A DNA stretch of 64,000 nt from Colwellia sp. (GTDB taxonomy: Bacteria > Pseudomonadota > Gammaproteobacteria > Enterobacterales > Alteromonadaceae), in the NCBI GenBank assembly GCA_022969175.1, contig JALJPB010000006.1, forward strand, positions 55,121-119,120, written 5' to 3'. A program made the position numbers and the translations under genes. This document shows, piece by piece, positions 17,372 through 27,408 of the stretch; the stretch's first letter is position 1; every line of letters begins with the position of its first letter. Below the pieces are notes generated by a model that did not search any database, was not told where the DNA came from, and was given only the letters and a program-made list of their open reading frames with translations.

Positions 17372-19258
17372 ATGAAATCACCCTCGTGTGTACTTGTGTT
17401 TTTTGCATTTTTTGTATGTTTTACCAGCTTCGCTAGTATTGAGAAATATACCGAATTGACTATCGTTAGTAGCAATAGCGAACAGCCAATTGAGGGCGCA
17501 ATTGTTTATGATAAAAATGCGCGAGTTGGTTATCGAACCAACAGGTCGGGTAAGGTATTTATTAACAACGACATTAAACAACTGCAAATTAAAGCCAAAT
17601 ACCATAAGCCGCAACAGTTAATCATGGCTAATCGAACTAATAACAATATTGTCATGGTGCATGACAAGTTATTGTTACCTGAAGAGCAGAAATTAACCTA
17701 TACAAAAAGCCAACGGCAATGGGGAGATTATACGCAGTATCGCGCTAATAATGATTTACTCAGTTATGATTTGTCGATCAAAGTTGAGCCAGATAAAAAG
17801 TACATTTCAGGTAATAACAAAATTCGTTTTAAAATGCTTAAATCAGATAATAAAATTCAACTAGATTTATATGAAAACCTTAATATTGATAAAATAGTCT
17901 ATAAAAACCGAGAGCTAAAATATCAGCGTGAAGAAAATACTGTTTACATTACCTTCCCTAAAAACCTGGTGAAAGACGAAATTGAAACCATTGATTTTCA
18001 CTACTCTGGCTACCCACAAGCAACAGGACGTTTTGGTTGTTTCACTTTTAAAAAAGACTCACAAGGAAAACACTTAATAAATACTGCCTGTCAAGGTACT
18101 GGTTCTATGGTGTGGTGGCCTAATAAGGATCAACAAGTTGATGAAGTTGAAAACATGATCATGCGAGTATCTGTGCCGTCAACATTAAAAAACATATCAA
18201 ACGGGCGATTAATTAAAACTAACATAAAAGATAATGGCTATACCGAATATGTCTGGCAAACACTAAATCCGATCAATAATTATAGTGTCTCGTTAAATAT
18301 AGGCAATTATGTTCATTTTGGTGAGAAACTTGCAGAACTTACGCTTGATTATTATGTGCTGGAGCAAGACTTGGCCAAAGCTAAAAAGCAATTTAAACAA
18401 GCGAAACCTATGATGATCACTTATCAAAAGTATTTTGGCCAATATCCATTTATTGAAGATGGTTATAAGTTAATTCAAGTTCCTTATACTGGTATGGAGC
18501 ACCAAAGTGCCGTGACTTACGGCAATGGTTTTAAAAATGGCTATAATCGAGGTGATGGCTCAAGTGCTGACTGGACAGGGGTTGGTATTTCATTAAAGTT
18601 TGATTTTATCATCATTCATGAAACTGGCCATGAATGGTTTGGTAACAGTTTAACCAGTTTTGACTTTTCCGATTCTTGGATTCATGAAGGCTGGTGTACC
18701 TATGCTGAGGCGGTTTATGTTGAAGACCAATTTGGTTATGACGATGCGATTAAATATATTAATGGCTATAAAGATAAAGTGGCTAATAAATATCCAATGA
18801 TTGGCGCGCCTTCGGTAAGTCATTGGCCAACATCCGATATATATTTTAAAGGTACGCTATTTATTAATACCTTAAGGCATATTATAAACGACGATGAAAA
18901 GTGGTGGTCAGGAGTAAAAGCGTTTACTAGCCAGTTTAAAAAGTCACAATTATATACCGTCGATGTTTTGAATTTTTTTAATGACTATTTTGATTATGAT
19001 TTTGAAAAAATATTTGACCAATACCTTTATTTTAATGAATTGCCGAAGTTAGCAGTGATAAAAAGTGACAAAGTTATTAAATACAAATGGCAAGCAGATG
19101 TCGAAAATTTTGATATGCCAATTGATGTGAAAATAAATAATATTAAAATAAGAATTACGCCGAACAATGAATGGCAGACTTTAAATGTAGATGGCGAATT
19201 TTCTATAGCGGAAGATTTATTTTATATTGAGATCCTAATTAAAGAAGAGGCTCTTTAA
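17372..19258 (+). CDS. secreted M1-family aminopeptidase
   Basis: A 628-residue zinc metallopeptidase. The signal peptide (residues 1-22) is followed by a small beta domain resembling a carboxypeptidase-regulatory fold (TIVSSNSEQPIEGAIVYDKN) and then the M1 N-terminal saddle and catalytic domain. The zinc site is H416-E-T-G-H420 with the third ligand E439 (WIHEGW), the exact HEXXH-X18-E spacing of the family. The usual GAMEN-type substrate loop is replaced by YTGMEHQSAV. The C-terminal helical domain is shorter than in PepN, so the protein resembles the compact M1 enzymes. It would release amino acids from peptides in the periplasm, upstream of the adjacent symporter. Confidence 0.9.
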   Translation: MKSPSCVLVFFAFFVCFTSFASIEKYTELTIVSSNSEQPIEGAIVYDKNARVGYRTNRSGKVFINNDIKQLQIKAKYHKPQQLIMANRTNNNIVMVHDKLLLPEEQKLTYTKSQRQWGDYTQYRANNDLLSYDLSIKVEPDKKYISGNNKIRFKMLKSDNKIQLDLYENLNIDKIVYKNRELKYQREENTVYITFPKNLVKDEIETIDFHYSGYPQATGRFGCFTFKKDSQGKHLINTACQGTGSMVWWPNKDQQVDEVENMIMRVSVPSTLKNISNGRLIKTNIKDNGYTEYVWQTLNPINNYSVSLNIGNYVHFGEKLAELTLDYYVLEQDLAKAKKQFKQAKPMMITYQKYFGQYPFIEDGYKLIQVPYTGMEHQSAVTYGNGFKNGYNRGDGSSADWTGVGISLKFDFIIIHETGHEWFGNSLTSFDFSDSWIHEGWCTYAEAVYVEDQFGYDDAIKYINGYKDKVANKYPMIGAPSVSHWPTSDIYFKGTLFINTLRHIINDDEKWWSGVKAFTSQFKKSQLYTVDVLNFFNDYFDYDFEKIFDQYLYFNELPKLAVIKSDKVIKYKWQADVENFDMPIDVKINNIKIRITPNNEWQTLNVDGEFSIAEDLFYIEILIKEEAL

Positions 19259-19779
19259 TAACTTGCTGAACCAAAGGCTTGATTAAAATATGATTTCTAA
19301 TAAGCATATATAGTCATACCAACTGAGATAAAGAATCAATCAAGCGCCTCGGCTACATGGATGTAGCCGCTTAGGTTTAGTCTGGAACAATAAACCTGTG
19401 TCACTAAAAATTTATCCTCGTTTATAATTGCTTATTTAATTCTATTGGTATAACCGTTTATATATTCAAATCTTTGGCGGCGGCTTTCATAAGAAGTGTG
19501 ATAGTAGTCGAAAAGTTTCCTATCTAATTTTGTTCTTGGTGATCTGAAGATTAAAAATACCACCTTATTTGAATTGGCCTTAAAGGCTCTCGAGCAATAT
19601 AAAAAGATGACAATGATTATCAAAAAACTTTTATTTTAATCCTAGATATCTACAGAATTTACAAATTTAATCTATAGTAAAGATTAGCCTAATTATGACA
19701 AATTCACTATCGCAATTTGGTATAGAAAGCGAAGTTTCTCAAGGAATTCTTATTTTTTAAATTGGCTATTAGGTGGGTT
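19259..19779. other. 520-bp gene-poor stretch with one strong hairpin
   Basis: A perfect 8-bp stem GGCTACAT-GG-ATGTAGCC occupies 19351-19368 with no T run after it, so it looks more like a repeat or RNA element than a terminator. A 63-codon minus-strand frame (19432-19623, TTG start) has a protein-like C-terminal end (RQRFEYINGYTNR) but no ribosome-binding site; it might be a gene remnant. The right end should hold the chemoreceptor promoter. Confidence 0.4.
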
Positions 19780-21414
19780 ATGAATATAAATTTAATACGG
19801 GTACGTTATACACTAATTTTTAGTAGCTTAGCATTATTCTTTATTATTTTAGTGGTTATGAACTTTAGTTTAGTTTCAATGACTGAAGAAAGTTTAGTGC
19901 GTTTTGGTAGCAATTTTAATCCTGCAATATCTGCGGTAATTAATGCCGACAGAGATCTTTATCAGGCCAAAGTCGCAGAATTAGAAATGTTAGCAAGTGA
20001 GCCTAATAGTCAACAAGCCAGGGAACATTATAAAAGCTATCAAGAAAATGCTGAGCAAGCTTTTGACAGAATGAAGAAATATAAACAACTAATGTCTCTA
20101 TACCCAGATGTTTTAGCTAAATTAACAAAATTTGAATCAAGCTTTAAACAGTGGGAAAAAGAATCAAATGAAGTGTTTCTTTTAATTAACAATAATCAAT
20201 TAGCTGAGGCTATTATTCAAAGTAAAGGAGTGGCAAGTAAACGTTTTGATGAGCTTCGATATTTTTATAACCTTGCTGGGGAAGAGGCTGATAATAAGAG
20301 TCTTTTTGTTAGCGAATCAACGATTTCTGCGGTTGAAAATAGACAAAATGTATTGCTTATTATCAGTATCATTGTGGTTTTGTTAACATTGATTACGGGT
20401 TATGCTGCGCCAAAAGCTATGGCTGATGCCTTAGATGATTTATCGGCAAAGCTTAAAGCGTTAAACAGTGGTGATGGCGATTTAACCCGAAGAATAAAAA
20501 CGAATAGAAAAGATGAAATTGGCTTTGTGGCTAATGACTTTGACGAATTTATTGATGGCTTGGCTGTATTGATAAAATCTATTGTTGAACAGTCATCAAA
20601 AGTTATTGAAGGTGTTGACCAGTTAGAAGGCGGCGCAAAAAATATCAGTCAAACCAGCGAACATCAATTAGAGTCAGTAGAAATGATAGTTACTGCGGTT
20701 AATGAAATGTCGTATGCAATTGCTGAGGTTGCTAAAAATGCTCAATTAACCTCATCGGATACCCTTGAAGTTAATCGCTTAGCCAATGAAGGAAGTGCAA
20801 TCACCAGCGATGCAGTGAAAGAGATAAAAGGCTTATCAATTGCTGTTGATGAAGCGACTACAGTGATTTCTAAATTATCTGAAAACTCAAAAGATATTGC
20901 TTCAGTTTTAGATGTTATACGAGGTATTGCAGAGCAAACTAATCTGTTAGCTCTTAATGCTGCTATTGAAGCTGCAAGAGCGGGTGAGCAAGGTCGTGGT
21001 TTTGCTGTCGTAGCCGATGAGGTTAGGAACTTAGCCAGTAAAACACAACAATCAACTGAAAATATACAACTGATGATTGAAGCATTGCATAAAGGAGTTG
21101 AGGAGGCGGTAACTGCTATCAATAAAGGAAATGCCGCGACTCAGGTGAGTGTAGAGTTATCAGAGAAAACCTTGGAAGCTCTTGACAAAATTCATGAAGC
21201 ATCAAATCGAGTAGCAGATGTTGCCGCTCAAACTGCAACGGCGACGGAAGAACAAAGTCAAGTGGCAGACGATCTTAGTAAAAACCTTACAATGATGTCA
21301 GATCAAACCAAAGAAAATCATGATGTCTCTCATGAAAACAGTCAGTTAGCTGAAGCTACCATGGAGTTGGCCACCAAATTAAATGATTCTGTCACAAGAT
21401 TTAAATTATCTTAA
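19780..21414 (+). CDS. methyl-accepting chemotaxis protein
   Basis: A 544-residue transmembrane chemoreceptor. TM1 is at about residues 8-28, an all-helical four-helix-bundle periplasmic sensor follows (about 30-185), TM2 is at about 188-208, then a HAMP domain ([21 protein letters not shown]) and the signalling domain. The kinase-control hairpin reads [20 protein letters not shown] followed by [15 protein letters not shown], the universal MCP tip. The ATG at 19780 has AGGTGG just upstream; a TTG at 19762 is less likely. It has no nearby che genes, so it plugs into chemotaxis genes elsewhere. Its position among uptake genes suggests it may sense amines or amino acids, which is inference. Confidence 0.93.
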   Translation: MNINLIRVRYTLIFSSLALFFIILVVMNFSLVSMTEESLVRFGSNFNPAISAVINADRDLYQAKVAELEMLASEPNSQQAREHYKSYQENAEQAFDRMKKYKQLMSLYPDVLAKLTKFESSFKQWEKESNEVFLLINNNQLAEAIIQSKGVASKRFDELRYFYNLAGEEADNKSLFVSESTISAVENRQNVLLIISIIVVLLTLITGYAAPKAMADALDDLSAKLKALNSGDGDLTRRIKTNRKDEIGFVANDFDEFIDGLAVLIKSIVEQSSKVIEGVDQLEGGAKNISQTSEHQLESVEMIVTAVNEMSYAIAEVAKNAQLTSSDTLEVNRLANEGSAITSDAVKEIKGLSIAVDEATTVISKLSENSKDIASVLDVIRGIAEQTNLLALNAAIEAARAGEQGRGFAVVADEVRNLASKTQQSTENIQLMIEALHKGVEEAVTAINKGNAATQVSVELSEKTLEALDKIHEASNRVADVAAQTATATEEQSQVADDLSKNLTMMSDQTKENHDVSHENSQLAEATMELATKLNDSVTRFKLS

Positions 21415-21506
21415 TTGTGCGGTAATTTATAGGTCTGTGGATTAGGGTTAGATGTTTTTAAGTTGTTAAAGATTGCATGCTTAATATGACTTTAGCTGCA
21501 AGTATA

Positions 21507-21543
21507 AAGGATAAGGCCAGTAAAGATAACTAACCTTATCCTT
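21507..21543 (-). terminator. terminator-like hairpin after the second TonB receptor
   Basis: A perfect 10-bp stem AAGGATAAGG (21507-21516) / CCTTATCCTT (21534-21543) with a 17-base loop lies just past the receptor stop codon when read leftward. The following tract is only moderately T-rich. Confidence 0.6.
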
Positions 21544-21549
21544 CATTCT

Positions 21550-23994
21550 TTAGAAAGAATACTTAACTTTAACACCACCATTAATGCCACGACCAATACC
21601 AAAATGGCTTAGCCCTGTATCGGCAACACCTGAGTCATAATATAACTCGTCAGTGATGTTATCAACATAAGCTGAGATTGACCATGACATACTTGTCGCA
21701 CTAAATTGCGCACCTAACAAGCCATATGAAGGAAGGGCATAGGCGTCATTACCGCCCATAAACTCATCGCCAAAGGTTTCGGTCTGCCAGTTATAAGATA
21801 CTTGTAAAGCTAGATCTACATCGTTATCTAGGTACCAGTAGTAACTACCAACAAAGCTGATGGTAACATCAGGAGCTGCAAGTTTTTTACCAACGAGTGA
21901 TGAACCATCTAAGTCTTCACCTTCAATCACTTCTGAGTCTTGTATCGCGGTGGCTAAAAATAATCTTAAGTTATCAGACGGTAGATAAGTTACATCAAAC
22001 TCAATACCTTTACCTTCTGCTTGACCGATGTTTTTGATGGTAGAGCCACCATTAGCGGCAAATACACCCTGAAAGTCTTGGTAGTCATAAAAATATAAAC
22101 CTAGGTTTATTTTTAAGGTATTATCTAAAAAGTCACCTTTCATACCAACTTCATAACTATCAACAACTTCTGGATCATAACTGGCTAAGGTTGTCCCTTC
22201 TGGCATTTCACCGCCGTATAGCTCTGAACCCCAAAACTCAGTATCAATATCGTCAATTACACCGTCGGGTTCGTAATCAAACCACTCTTCTTCTGCATCC
22301 CAACCGGTCCAGTCTTCATAAGCAATTTCGAAGGCGAACGTATTATAACCACCGGCTTTATAACCCCGTGAGTAGTTTGCATAAACATTAATGTTATCAG
22401 TGAGTTTGTGATTTAATGCTATACGAGGAGTAAATTCAGACCAATCTTTTTCATCTTCAATCCACTGACCACCAGTATGTCCACCTACTAGCCAATAGTG
22501 ACCTAACCAACCATCGGGCTCCGGTAAACTTAAGGCAAATTCTTTATTGTCATAAGAGAAGCGACCACCTACCGTAAGATCTGTTTTCTCAGTCATCGAC
22601 CAAGTAACATCACCATAAATTCCCCAGCCAGAGTTAGTACCGCGGGCATTAATTTCTTCTCTAACGCCGTTAACACCTTCTCCAGGACCAGGAATTTCAC
22701 CATCGGCAACAAGCTCAGCAATTTCAGCAGCATCATCAATTGGGTCTAAACCGTACCAATCATCAACCATAAGTTCATGACAGTCAGCATAATAGTTTTC
22801 TGGTTGGCTAGTATGTGAATCAAGTGATTGATCCCATTCCTCTAAGTTTGGCAGTTGTGCGCAAAAGGCGTCGTCATCGTAGCCGTTGTAGAAATATGAA
22901 CTGACTTTTTCTTGATAAGCGCTAATACCAACAAACCAAAAAACATCAGAGTCGGTATTAGAGGTAATTCTGAACTCTTGACTTAAGTATTCATTATCAT
23001 CGTTTTGAGAGTAGTTACCTAACGGCATAGCAGTGCCGTCATAATCTTCAAGGTAACTCCAAGTATTGTTTTTTAATGCCGTTTGAGAAAAGAAAGTTAC
23101 GTTATCAAAGTCATGAGAAAAATCTAGTGTTGCAGCAAAAACTTCTGCAGCATCTATGCCATCCTCACCTAAATCACTTGAAACAGCACGTTCATCACCT
23201 TCAGTCCAAATTGAGCGCCAAACACCGCCATCTTGTTCTCTATCTTCATAATTTAAGCTTAATTTTAACTGACTGTCAGTCCAACCTTCGTAGGTGAAAT
23301 TAACACGTAATGCGGTAACCTCTTTATCGTGTAAGGTGCCACCTTCAGTATTGTCAATAAAGCTATCTTGAGACTGATGGTATGCAGCAAAGCGAATGAA
23401 AGCGTCATCACTAAGTGTGGTATTAAATACACCGGTGAACTGATACATACTGTCGCTACCAATGCCAAACTCTGCACTACCTTCGGTGGCGTCAATTGCT
23501 TCATTGGTATACATGCTAATAGCACCTGATGCGGCGTTACGACCGAATAAAGTCCCTTGTGGGCCTTTAGCAACTTCTACGCGCGACATGTCATAAAAAC
23601 TTGATAATGAACCACCACTTCGACCCTGATAAACCCCGTCTAGGTATAAACCAATGGAAGCGTCACCACCAATGCCGTAGTCAGCAGTTACTATGCCACG
23701 AATGCCTATTGAGTCAATGTAACTGTCGTTTTCACTACCACCATTTAATCCAGGTGTATACTTTGCAAGGTCAACCGCATTAGTTACGTTGAAATCGTTA
23801 AGAAAGTCTTCACCAAAAGCGCTAACAGATACCGGCACTTCTTTTAACGTTTGCACCCGTTTCTGTGTAACAACGATAACTTCATAATCGTTTTTAGCTT
23901 TTTTTTCTGTACTGGCTTCTTCAGCTGCTATTGCCCCTGAACTACTTAGAATAGAGGCTACGCTAACAGCCAGTAGAGATTTTTGAAAATTCAT
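21550..23994 (-). CDS. TonB-dependent outer-membrane receptor
   Basis: An 814-residue receptor with a signal peptide (MNFQKSLLAVSVASILSSSG, cleavage near AIAAEE), a TonB box-like YEVIVVTQKR, a plug domain (VPVSVSAFGEDFL, then VEVAKGPQGTLFGRNAASGAI) and a beta-barrel ending in the aromatic GGVKVKYSF. The QKR start with PQGTLFGRNA is typical of the large iron/vitamin or sugar-type receptors of sphingomonads and Alteromonadales. Extracellular loops are unusually acidic and rich in Trp/Gly, suggesting a polar or cationic ligand. The promoter carries CAGTGTAAA-type repeats shared with the puu genes, so uptake of a polyamine-type compound is a reasonable guess. Confidence 0.9.
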   Translation of the reverse strand: MNFQKSLLAVSVASILSSSGAIAAEEASTEKKAKNDYEVIVVTQKRVQTLKEVPVSVSAFGEDFLNDFNVTNAVDLAKYTPGLNGGSENDSYIDSIGIRGIVTADYGIGGDASIGLYLDGVYQGRSGGSLSSFYDMSRVEVAKGPQGTLFGRNAASGAISMYTNEAIDATEGSAEFGIGSDSMYQFTGVFNTTLSDDAFIRFAAYHQSQDSFIDNTEGGTLHDKEVTALRVNFTYEGWTDSQLKLSLNYEDREQDGGVWRSIWTEGDERAVSSDLGEDGIDAAEVFAATLDFSHDFDNVTFFSQTALKNNTWSYLEDYDGTAMPLGNYSQNDDNEYLSQEFRITSNTDSDVFWFVGISAYQEKVSSYFYNGYDDDAFCAQLPNLEEWDQSLDSHTSQPENYYADCHELMVDDWYGLDPIDDAAEIAELVADGEIPGPGEGVNGVREEINARGTNSGWGIYGDVTWSMTEKTDLTVGGRFSYDNKEFALSLPEPDGWLGHYWLVGGHTGGQWIEDEKDWSEFTPRIALNHKLTDNINVYANYSRGYKAGGYNTFAFEIAYEDWTGWDAEEEWFDYEPDGVIDDIDTEFWGSELYGGEMPEGTTLASYDPEVVDSYEVGMKGDFLDNTLKINLGLYFYDYQDFQGVFAANGGSTIKNIGQAEGKGIEFDVTYLPSDNLRLFLATAIQDSEVIEGEDLDGSSLVGKKLAAPDVTISFVGSYYWYLDNDVDLALQVSYNWQTETFGDEFMGGNDAYALPSYGLLGAQFSATSMSWSISAYVDNITDELYYDSGVADTGLSHFGIGRGINGGVKVKYSF

Positions 23995-24100
23995 TTATTT
24001 ACTTCCCCATAATTGCTAATGCTTTAAAGCATTTTAATTTTTAATAATTCACCACTCTGACATGACGATTAATTTGTTAGGCTGTATTTGATAATACACA

Positions 24101-24142
24101 CAGTGTAAAATAAATCAAACAATAAAGTGGTGATGTGTAAAG
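24101..24142. promoter_or_regulatory. CAGTGTAAA-type repeats upstream of TonB receptor 2
   Basis: CAGTGTAAA is at 24101-24109 and a diverged copy, ATGTGTAAA, follows at 24133-24141. They lie 105-150 bp upstream of the receptor start and match the paired repeats at 6709-6736. They may mark control by the PuuR-like protein; this is inferred from motif sharing. Confidence 0.45.
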
Positions 24143-24367
24143 TTTATTCATCAATTGGTTAGTTCTTATCAAGCTATATGAAGTAAAACTTAGTGAATGT
24201 ATTGTAATAATTTATATTTTTTAATGGGTTAGCTTAGTAATGTTGACTGTTCGTAATTATATTCACCTTGAGGGTGAAATTGATGAGAATTGTTAAATTT
24301 TATTTACAAAGGCAGGTTGGCCCACTAGAAATGTTGATTAAAAGTGGGCGGAATTACTAGATTTGTT

Positions 24368-25861
24368 CTATAACTTAATCCATGTCGCTTTAAGCTCGGT
24401 ATATTTGTCAAAGGCGTGAAGTGACTTATCACGACCATTACCCGATTGTTTGAAACCACCAAATGGAGCGGTCATGTCGCCACCATCCCATTGATTAACC
24501 CAAACAGAGCCAGCTTTAACTGCTTTTGCCATTTTATGAGCCTTTGTGAGGTCTGAGGTCCAAATACCTGCGGCTAGACCATAAGGGGTATCATTAGCAA
24601 TTGCGATAGCTTCTTCCATAGAGTTGAAAGTGATCACCGAAAGCACAGGTCCAAAGATTTCATCAGTAGCGATAGCCATGGAATTGTTAACTTCACTGAA
24701 CATGGTAGGTTGAATATATAGCCCATTTGCTACTGGGGTAGCTTTGTCACCACCACAACATATTTTAGCTCCTTCATCTTGACCTTTATTGATATAACCT
24801 AATATTCGTTCAAATTGAGTTTGGTCAACAATAGCGCCGACATTTGTCTTAGGATCTAAAGGATTTCCTGGTTGCCAAGACTTCATCGCCTCGGTGACCT
24901 TTTTAATAAACTCATCCTTAATACTAGTTTCAACTAATAATCTTGACCCTGCGGTACATACTTCACCTTGGTTAAAACAAATTGCGCCAGCGGCAGCTTG
25001 AGCAGCTTCATCTAAGTTAGGTGCATCAGCAAAGACAATGTTGGGGCTTTTACCGCCAGCCTCCATCCAAACTCGTTTCATGTTTGACTGACCAGCATAA
25101 ATAAGCAATTGCTTGGCAATCGCGGTTGAGCCAGTGAATACAATAGTATCAACATCGTTATGTAGTGCTAAAGCCTTACCTACCTCGTGGCCAAAGCCAG
25201 GTAATACATTTAATACCCCATCAGGTAAACCTGCTTCTTTTGCTAATGCAGCAAGTTTAATTGCCGTTAATGGTGATTTCTCTGAAGGTTTTAATATCAC
25301 ACTGTTACCGGCAGCTAAGGCGGGACCCAGTTTCCAACTCGCCATTACCAGTGGAAAATTCCAAGGTACAATCGCCGCGACAACACCGACAGCTTCTCGG
25401 GTTATTAAGCCAAGCTGCCCTTCAGGAGTTGGTGCTACTTGGTCGTAAATCTTATCAATAGCCTCAGCGCTCCAGCGAATTGAACGTAAAGTACCCGCAA
25501 TATCAACATTTAGAGCATCACTGATAGGTTTTCCCATATCTAATGTTTCTAACAGCGCGAGCTCTTCGCCATTTTTCTCAATTAAATCGGCAAGTTTTAA
25601 TAGTGTTTTTTTACGTTTAGCAGGAGCGGCTTTTGACCACGTCCCTTTTTCAAATACAGCTCGTGCGGCAAGAACTGCTTTATCTGCATCCTCTAGTTGG
25701 CACATTGCAATATTGGCAAGATGGCGGCCGTCAATAGGGCTGATACATTCAAATGTTTGTTGGCTACTTGCATTGAGGTATTCGCCATTAATAAATGCAC
25801 GACCTTCAATAGAAAGTTCTTTTGCTTGTTGCTGCCAATGAGCAAGGTTGTAAGTTTTCAT
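24368..25861 (-). CDS. puuC: NAD(P)-dependent aldehyde dehydrogenase, PuuC-like
   Basis: A 497-residue aldehyde dehydrogenase. Visible motifs are VVAAIVPWNFPLVMASWKLG, the NAD-binding FTGSTAIA, the catalytic Glu in WMEAGGKSPN and the catalytic Cys in FNQGEVCTAGSR; TDEIFGPV and WVNQWDGGDMTAPFGGFKQSG complete the fold. Length and motif wording match E. coli PuuC (495 residues), which oxidises gamma-glutamyl-gamma-aminobutyraldehyde. It is divergent from puuB2, the enzyme that would produce this aldehyde, over a 209-bp promoter. The ATG at 25861 lacks a strong ribosome-binding site; a TTG four codons upstream is possible. Betaine-aldehyde-type substrates are also possible. Confidence 0.85.
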   Translation of the reverse strand: MKTYNLAHWQQQAKELSIEGRAFINGEYLNASSQQTFECISPIDGRHLANIAMCQLEDADKAVLAARAVFEKGTWSKAAPAKRKKTLLKLADLIEKNGEELALLETLDMGKPISDALNVDIAGTLRSIRWSAEAIDKIYDQVAPTPEGQLGLITREAVGVVAAIVPWNFPLVMASWKLGPALAAGNSVILKPSEKSPLTAIKLAALAKEAGLPDGVLNVLPGFGHEVGKALALHNDVDTIVFTGSTAIAKQLLIYAGQSNMKRVWMEAGGKSPNIVFADAPNLDEAAQAAAGAICFNQGEVCTAGSRLLVETSIKDEFIKKVTEAMKSWQPGNPLDPKTNVGAIVDQTQFERILGYINKGQDEGAKICCGGDKATPVANGLYIQPTMFSEVNNSMAIATDEIFGPVLSVITFNSMEEAIAIANDTPYGLAAGIWTSDLTKAHKMAKAVKAGSVWVNQWDGGDMTAPFGGFKQSGNGRDKSLHAFDKYTELKATWIKL

Positions 25862-25930
25862 ATTAATTACCAATTTAAATAATTTTACTTGGTTATAAAT
25901 TACCTAATACTGACAAAAAATTCAATATAT

Positions 25931-25939
25931 TTTACACTT
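25931..25939. promoter_or_regulatory. TTTACACTT motif in the puuC-puuB2 promoter
   Basis: TTTACACTT is the reverse complement of AAGTGTAAA, one base from the CAGTGTAAA motif found twice upstream of puuB1/puuR. It lies in the divergent promoter between puuC and puuB2. A second half-like ATTTACAG follows at 25947. Likely a target of the PuuR-like regulator; inferred. Confidence 0.4.
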
Positions 25940-26070
25940 CAATTGATTTACAGATGGTAAACATCACTAAATAGCTTTATTACCGTCATGTTTTGGCCTA
26001 GACTGCGTTGGCATGTTCAATATAAAGAACGCTTTGTCGGTAAGTACAATTCAACAAGTGGAGAAGATTA

Positions 26071-27363
26071 ATGATCTCATATCCTGACTCTTATTACGCA
26101 GCTTCTGCGAACAGAGCTTCGAATTATTCAGAGCTTAAAGGTGAGGTGACTGCAGATATTTGCGTAGTTGGTGGCGGATATAGTGGTTTATCAACGGCCA
26201 TTGCCTTACAGGAAAAAGGTTATCAGGTGGTATTGCTAGAGGCGGCCAATATTGGTTTTGGTGCCTCTGGGCGTAATGGTGGACAATTGGTCAATAGCTT
26301 TAGTCGCGATATTGATCATATCGAAAAACATTATGGTATGGATACTGCGAAAGCTATGGGCGATATGGCCTTTGAAGGTGCTGATTGCATTCGTGATTTA
26401 ATTAAACGCTACAATATAGAGTGCGATTATAAACAAGGTGGTTTTTTTGCTGCTTTTACCGACAAACAAATGAAAGGCCTAGAGCACAAACAAGCACTAT
26501 GGCAGCGTTATGGTAATAACAAGCTTGAGATGGTCTCTGGAAAAGACCTTAAGACTATAGTTGATACTAACGCTTATGTCGGCGGATTGGTTGATCAACA
26601 TTGTGGCCATATTCACCCATTAAAACTGGCACTTGGCGAAGCTGCTGCTTTGTCTTCAATTGGCGGACAAATTTTTGAGCAGTCAAAAGTAATAAAAATA
26701 GATGAAGTTAAACAAGGTTTAAACGAAAGTGTTGTTGTTAAAACAGCAAACGGGCAGGTGAGTGCCAAAACACTCGTACTGGCTGGTAATGCCTACATGG
26801 GCGGTTTATCACCAGAGCTATCAAAAAAATCAATGCCCTGTGGTACTCAAATAGTCACTACTGAGGTTTTACCCGAAGCATTAACAAAGTCATTAATTCC
26901 GTCACAATACTGTGTGGAAGATGTAAATTATAAACTTGACTATTACCGAATAACGGCTGATAACCGTTTACTTTTTGGTGGAGGAGTCACTTATGGTGGT
27001 GGCGATCCAGCTAGTATCAAAAATTTCTTAAAGCCGCATATTGATAAAATTTTCCCTGCAATGAAAGACTATAAAATTGATTATGCTTGGGGAGGCGATT
27101 TTTTATTAACGATGAGCAGGCTGCCTCAACTAGGCCGAATGGGATCAAACATCTATTATGCTCAGGGTTATAGTGGTCATGGAGTTAATACCTCGCATTT
27201 GGCAGGTAAATTATTGGCAGAAACTATTCATGGTGAACATAGTCGTTTTGAGGTATTTGCAAATTTGCCCCACTATAACTTTCCTGGTGGGCGAATGTTA
27301 CGAGTACCAGCGGTGATGATGGGTGCTTGGTATTATGGTTTACGCGACAAATTAGGTATTTAA
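26071..27363 (+). CDS. puuB: gamma-glutamylputrescine oxidase-like FAD oxidoreductase (paralogue 2)
   Basis: A 430-residue DAO-family flavoenzyme, the same length as the copy at 5373-6665. FAD motif ICVVGGGYSGLSTAIAL, then GFGASGRNGGQLV, and near the C-terminus YYAQGYSGHGVNTSHLAG. Both copies share phrases such as LVLAGNAY and YRLSADKRLLFGG/YRITADNRLLFGG, but differ elsewhere enough to be diverged paralogues, not a recent duplication. GTGGAGAAG supplies the ribosome-binding site. The divergent neighbour puuC would process its aldehyde product, making this the more convincing PuuB of the two. Confidence 0.85.
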   Translation: MISYPDSYYAASANRASNYSELKGEVTADICVVGGGYSGLSTAIALQEKGYQVVLLEAANIGFGASGRNGGQLVNSFSRDIDHIEKHYGMDTAKAMGDMAFEGADCIRDLIKRYNIECDYKQGGFFAAFTDKQMKGLEHKQALWQRYGNNKLEMVSGKDLKTIVDTNAYVGGLVDQHCGHIHPLKLALGEAAALSSIGGQIFEQSKVIKIDEVKQGLNESVVVKTANGQVSAKTLVLAGNAYMGGLSPELSKKSMPCGTQIVTTEVLPEALTKSLIPSQYCVEDVNYKLDYYRITADNRLLFGGGVTYGGGDPASIKNFLKPHIDKIFPAMKDYKIDYAWGGDFLLTMSRLPQLGRMGSNIYYAQGYSGHGVNTSHLAGKLLAETIHGEHSRFEVFANLPHYNFPGGRMLRVPAVMMGAWYYGLRDKLGI

Positions 27364-27408
27364 TTTAGCCATTAATATTAGTGCTTAATTGAACTGTACT
27401 AAGACCTA

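Noticed and set aside
19432..19623. 63-codon minus-strand frame ending in RQRFEYINGYTNR
   Set aside because: The end looks protein-like, but it has a TTG start without a site and no recognisable homologue; at most a remnant.
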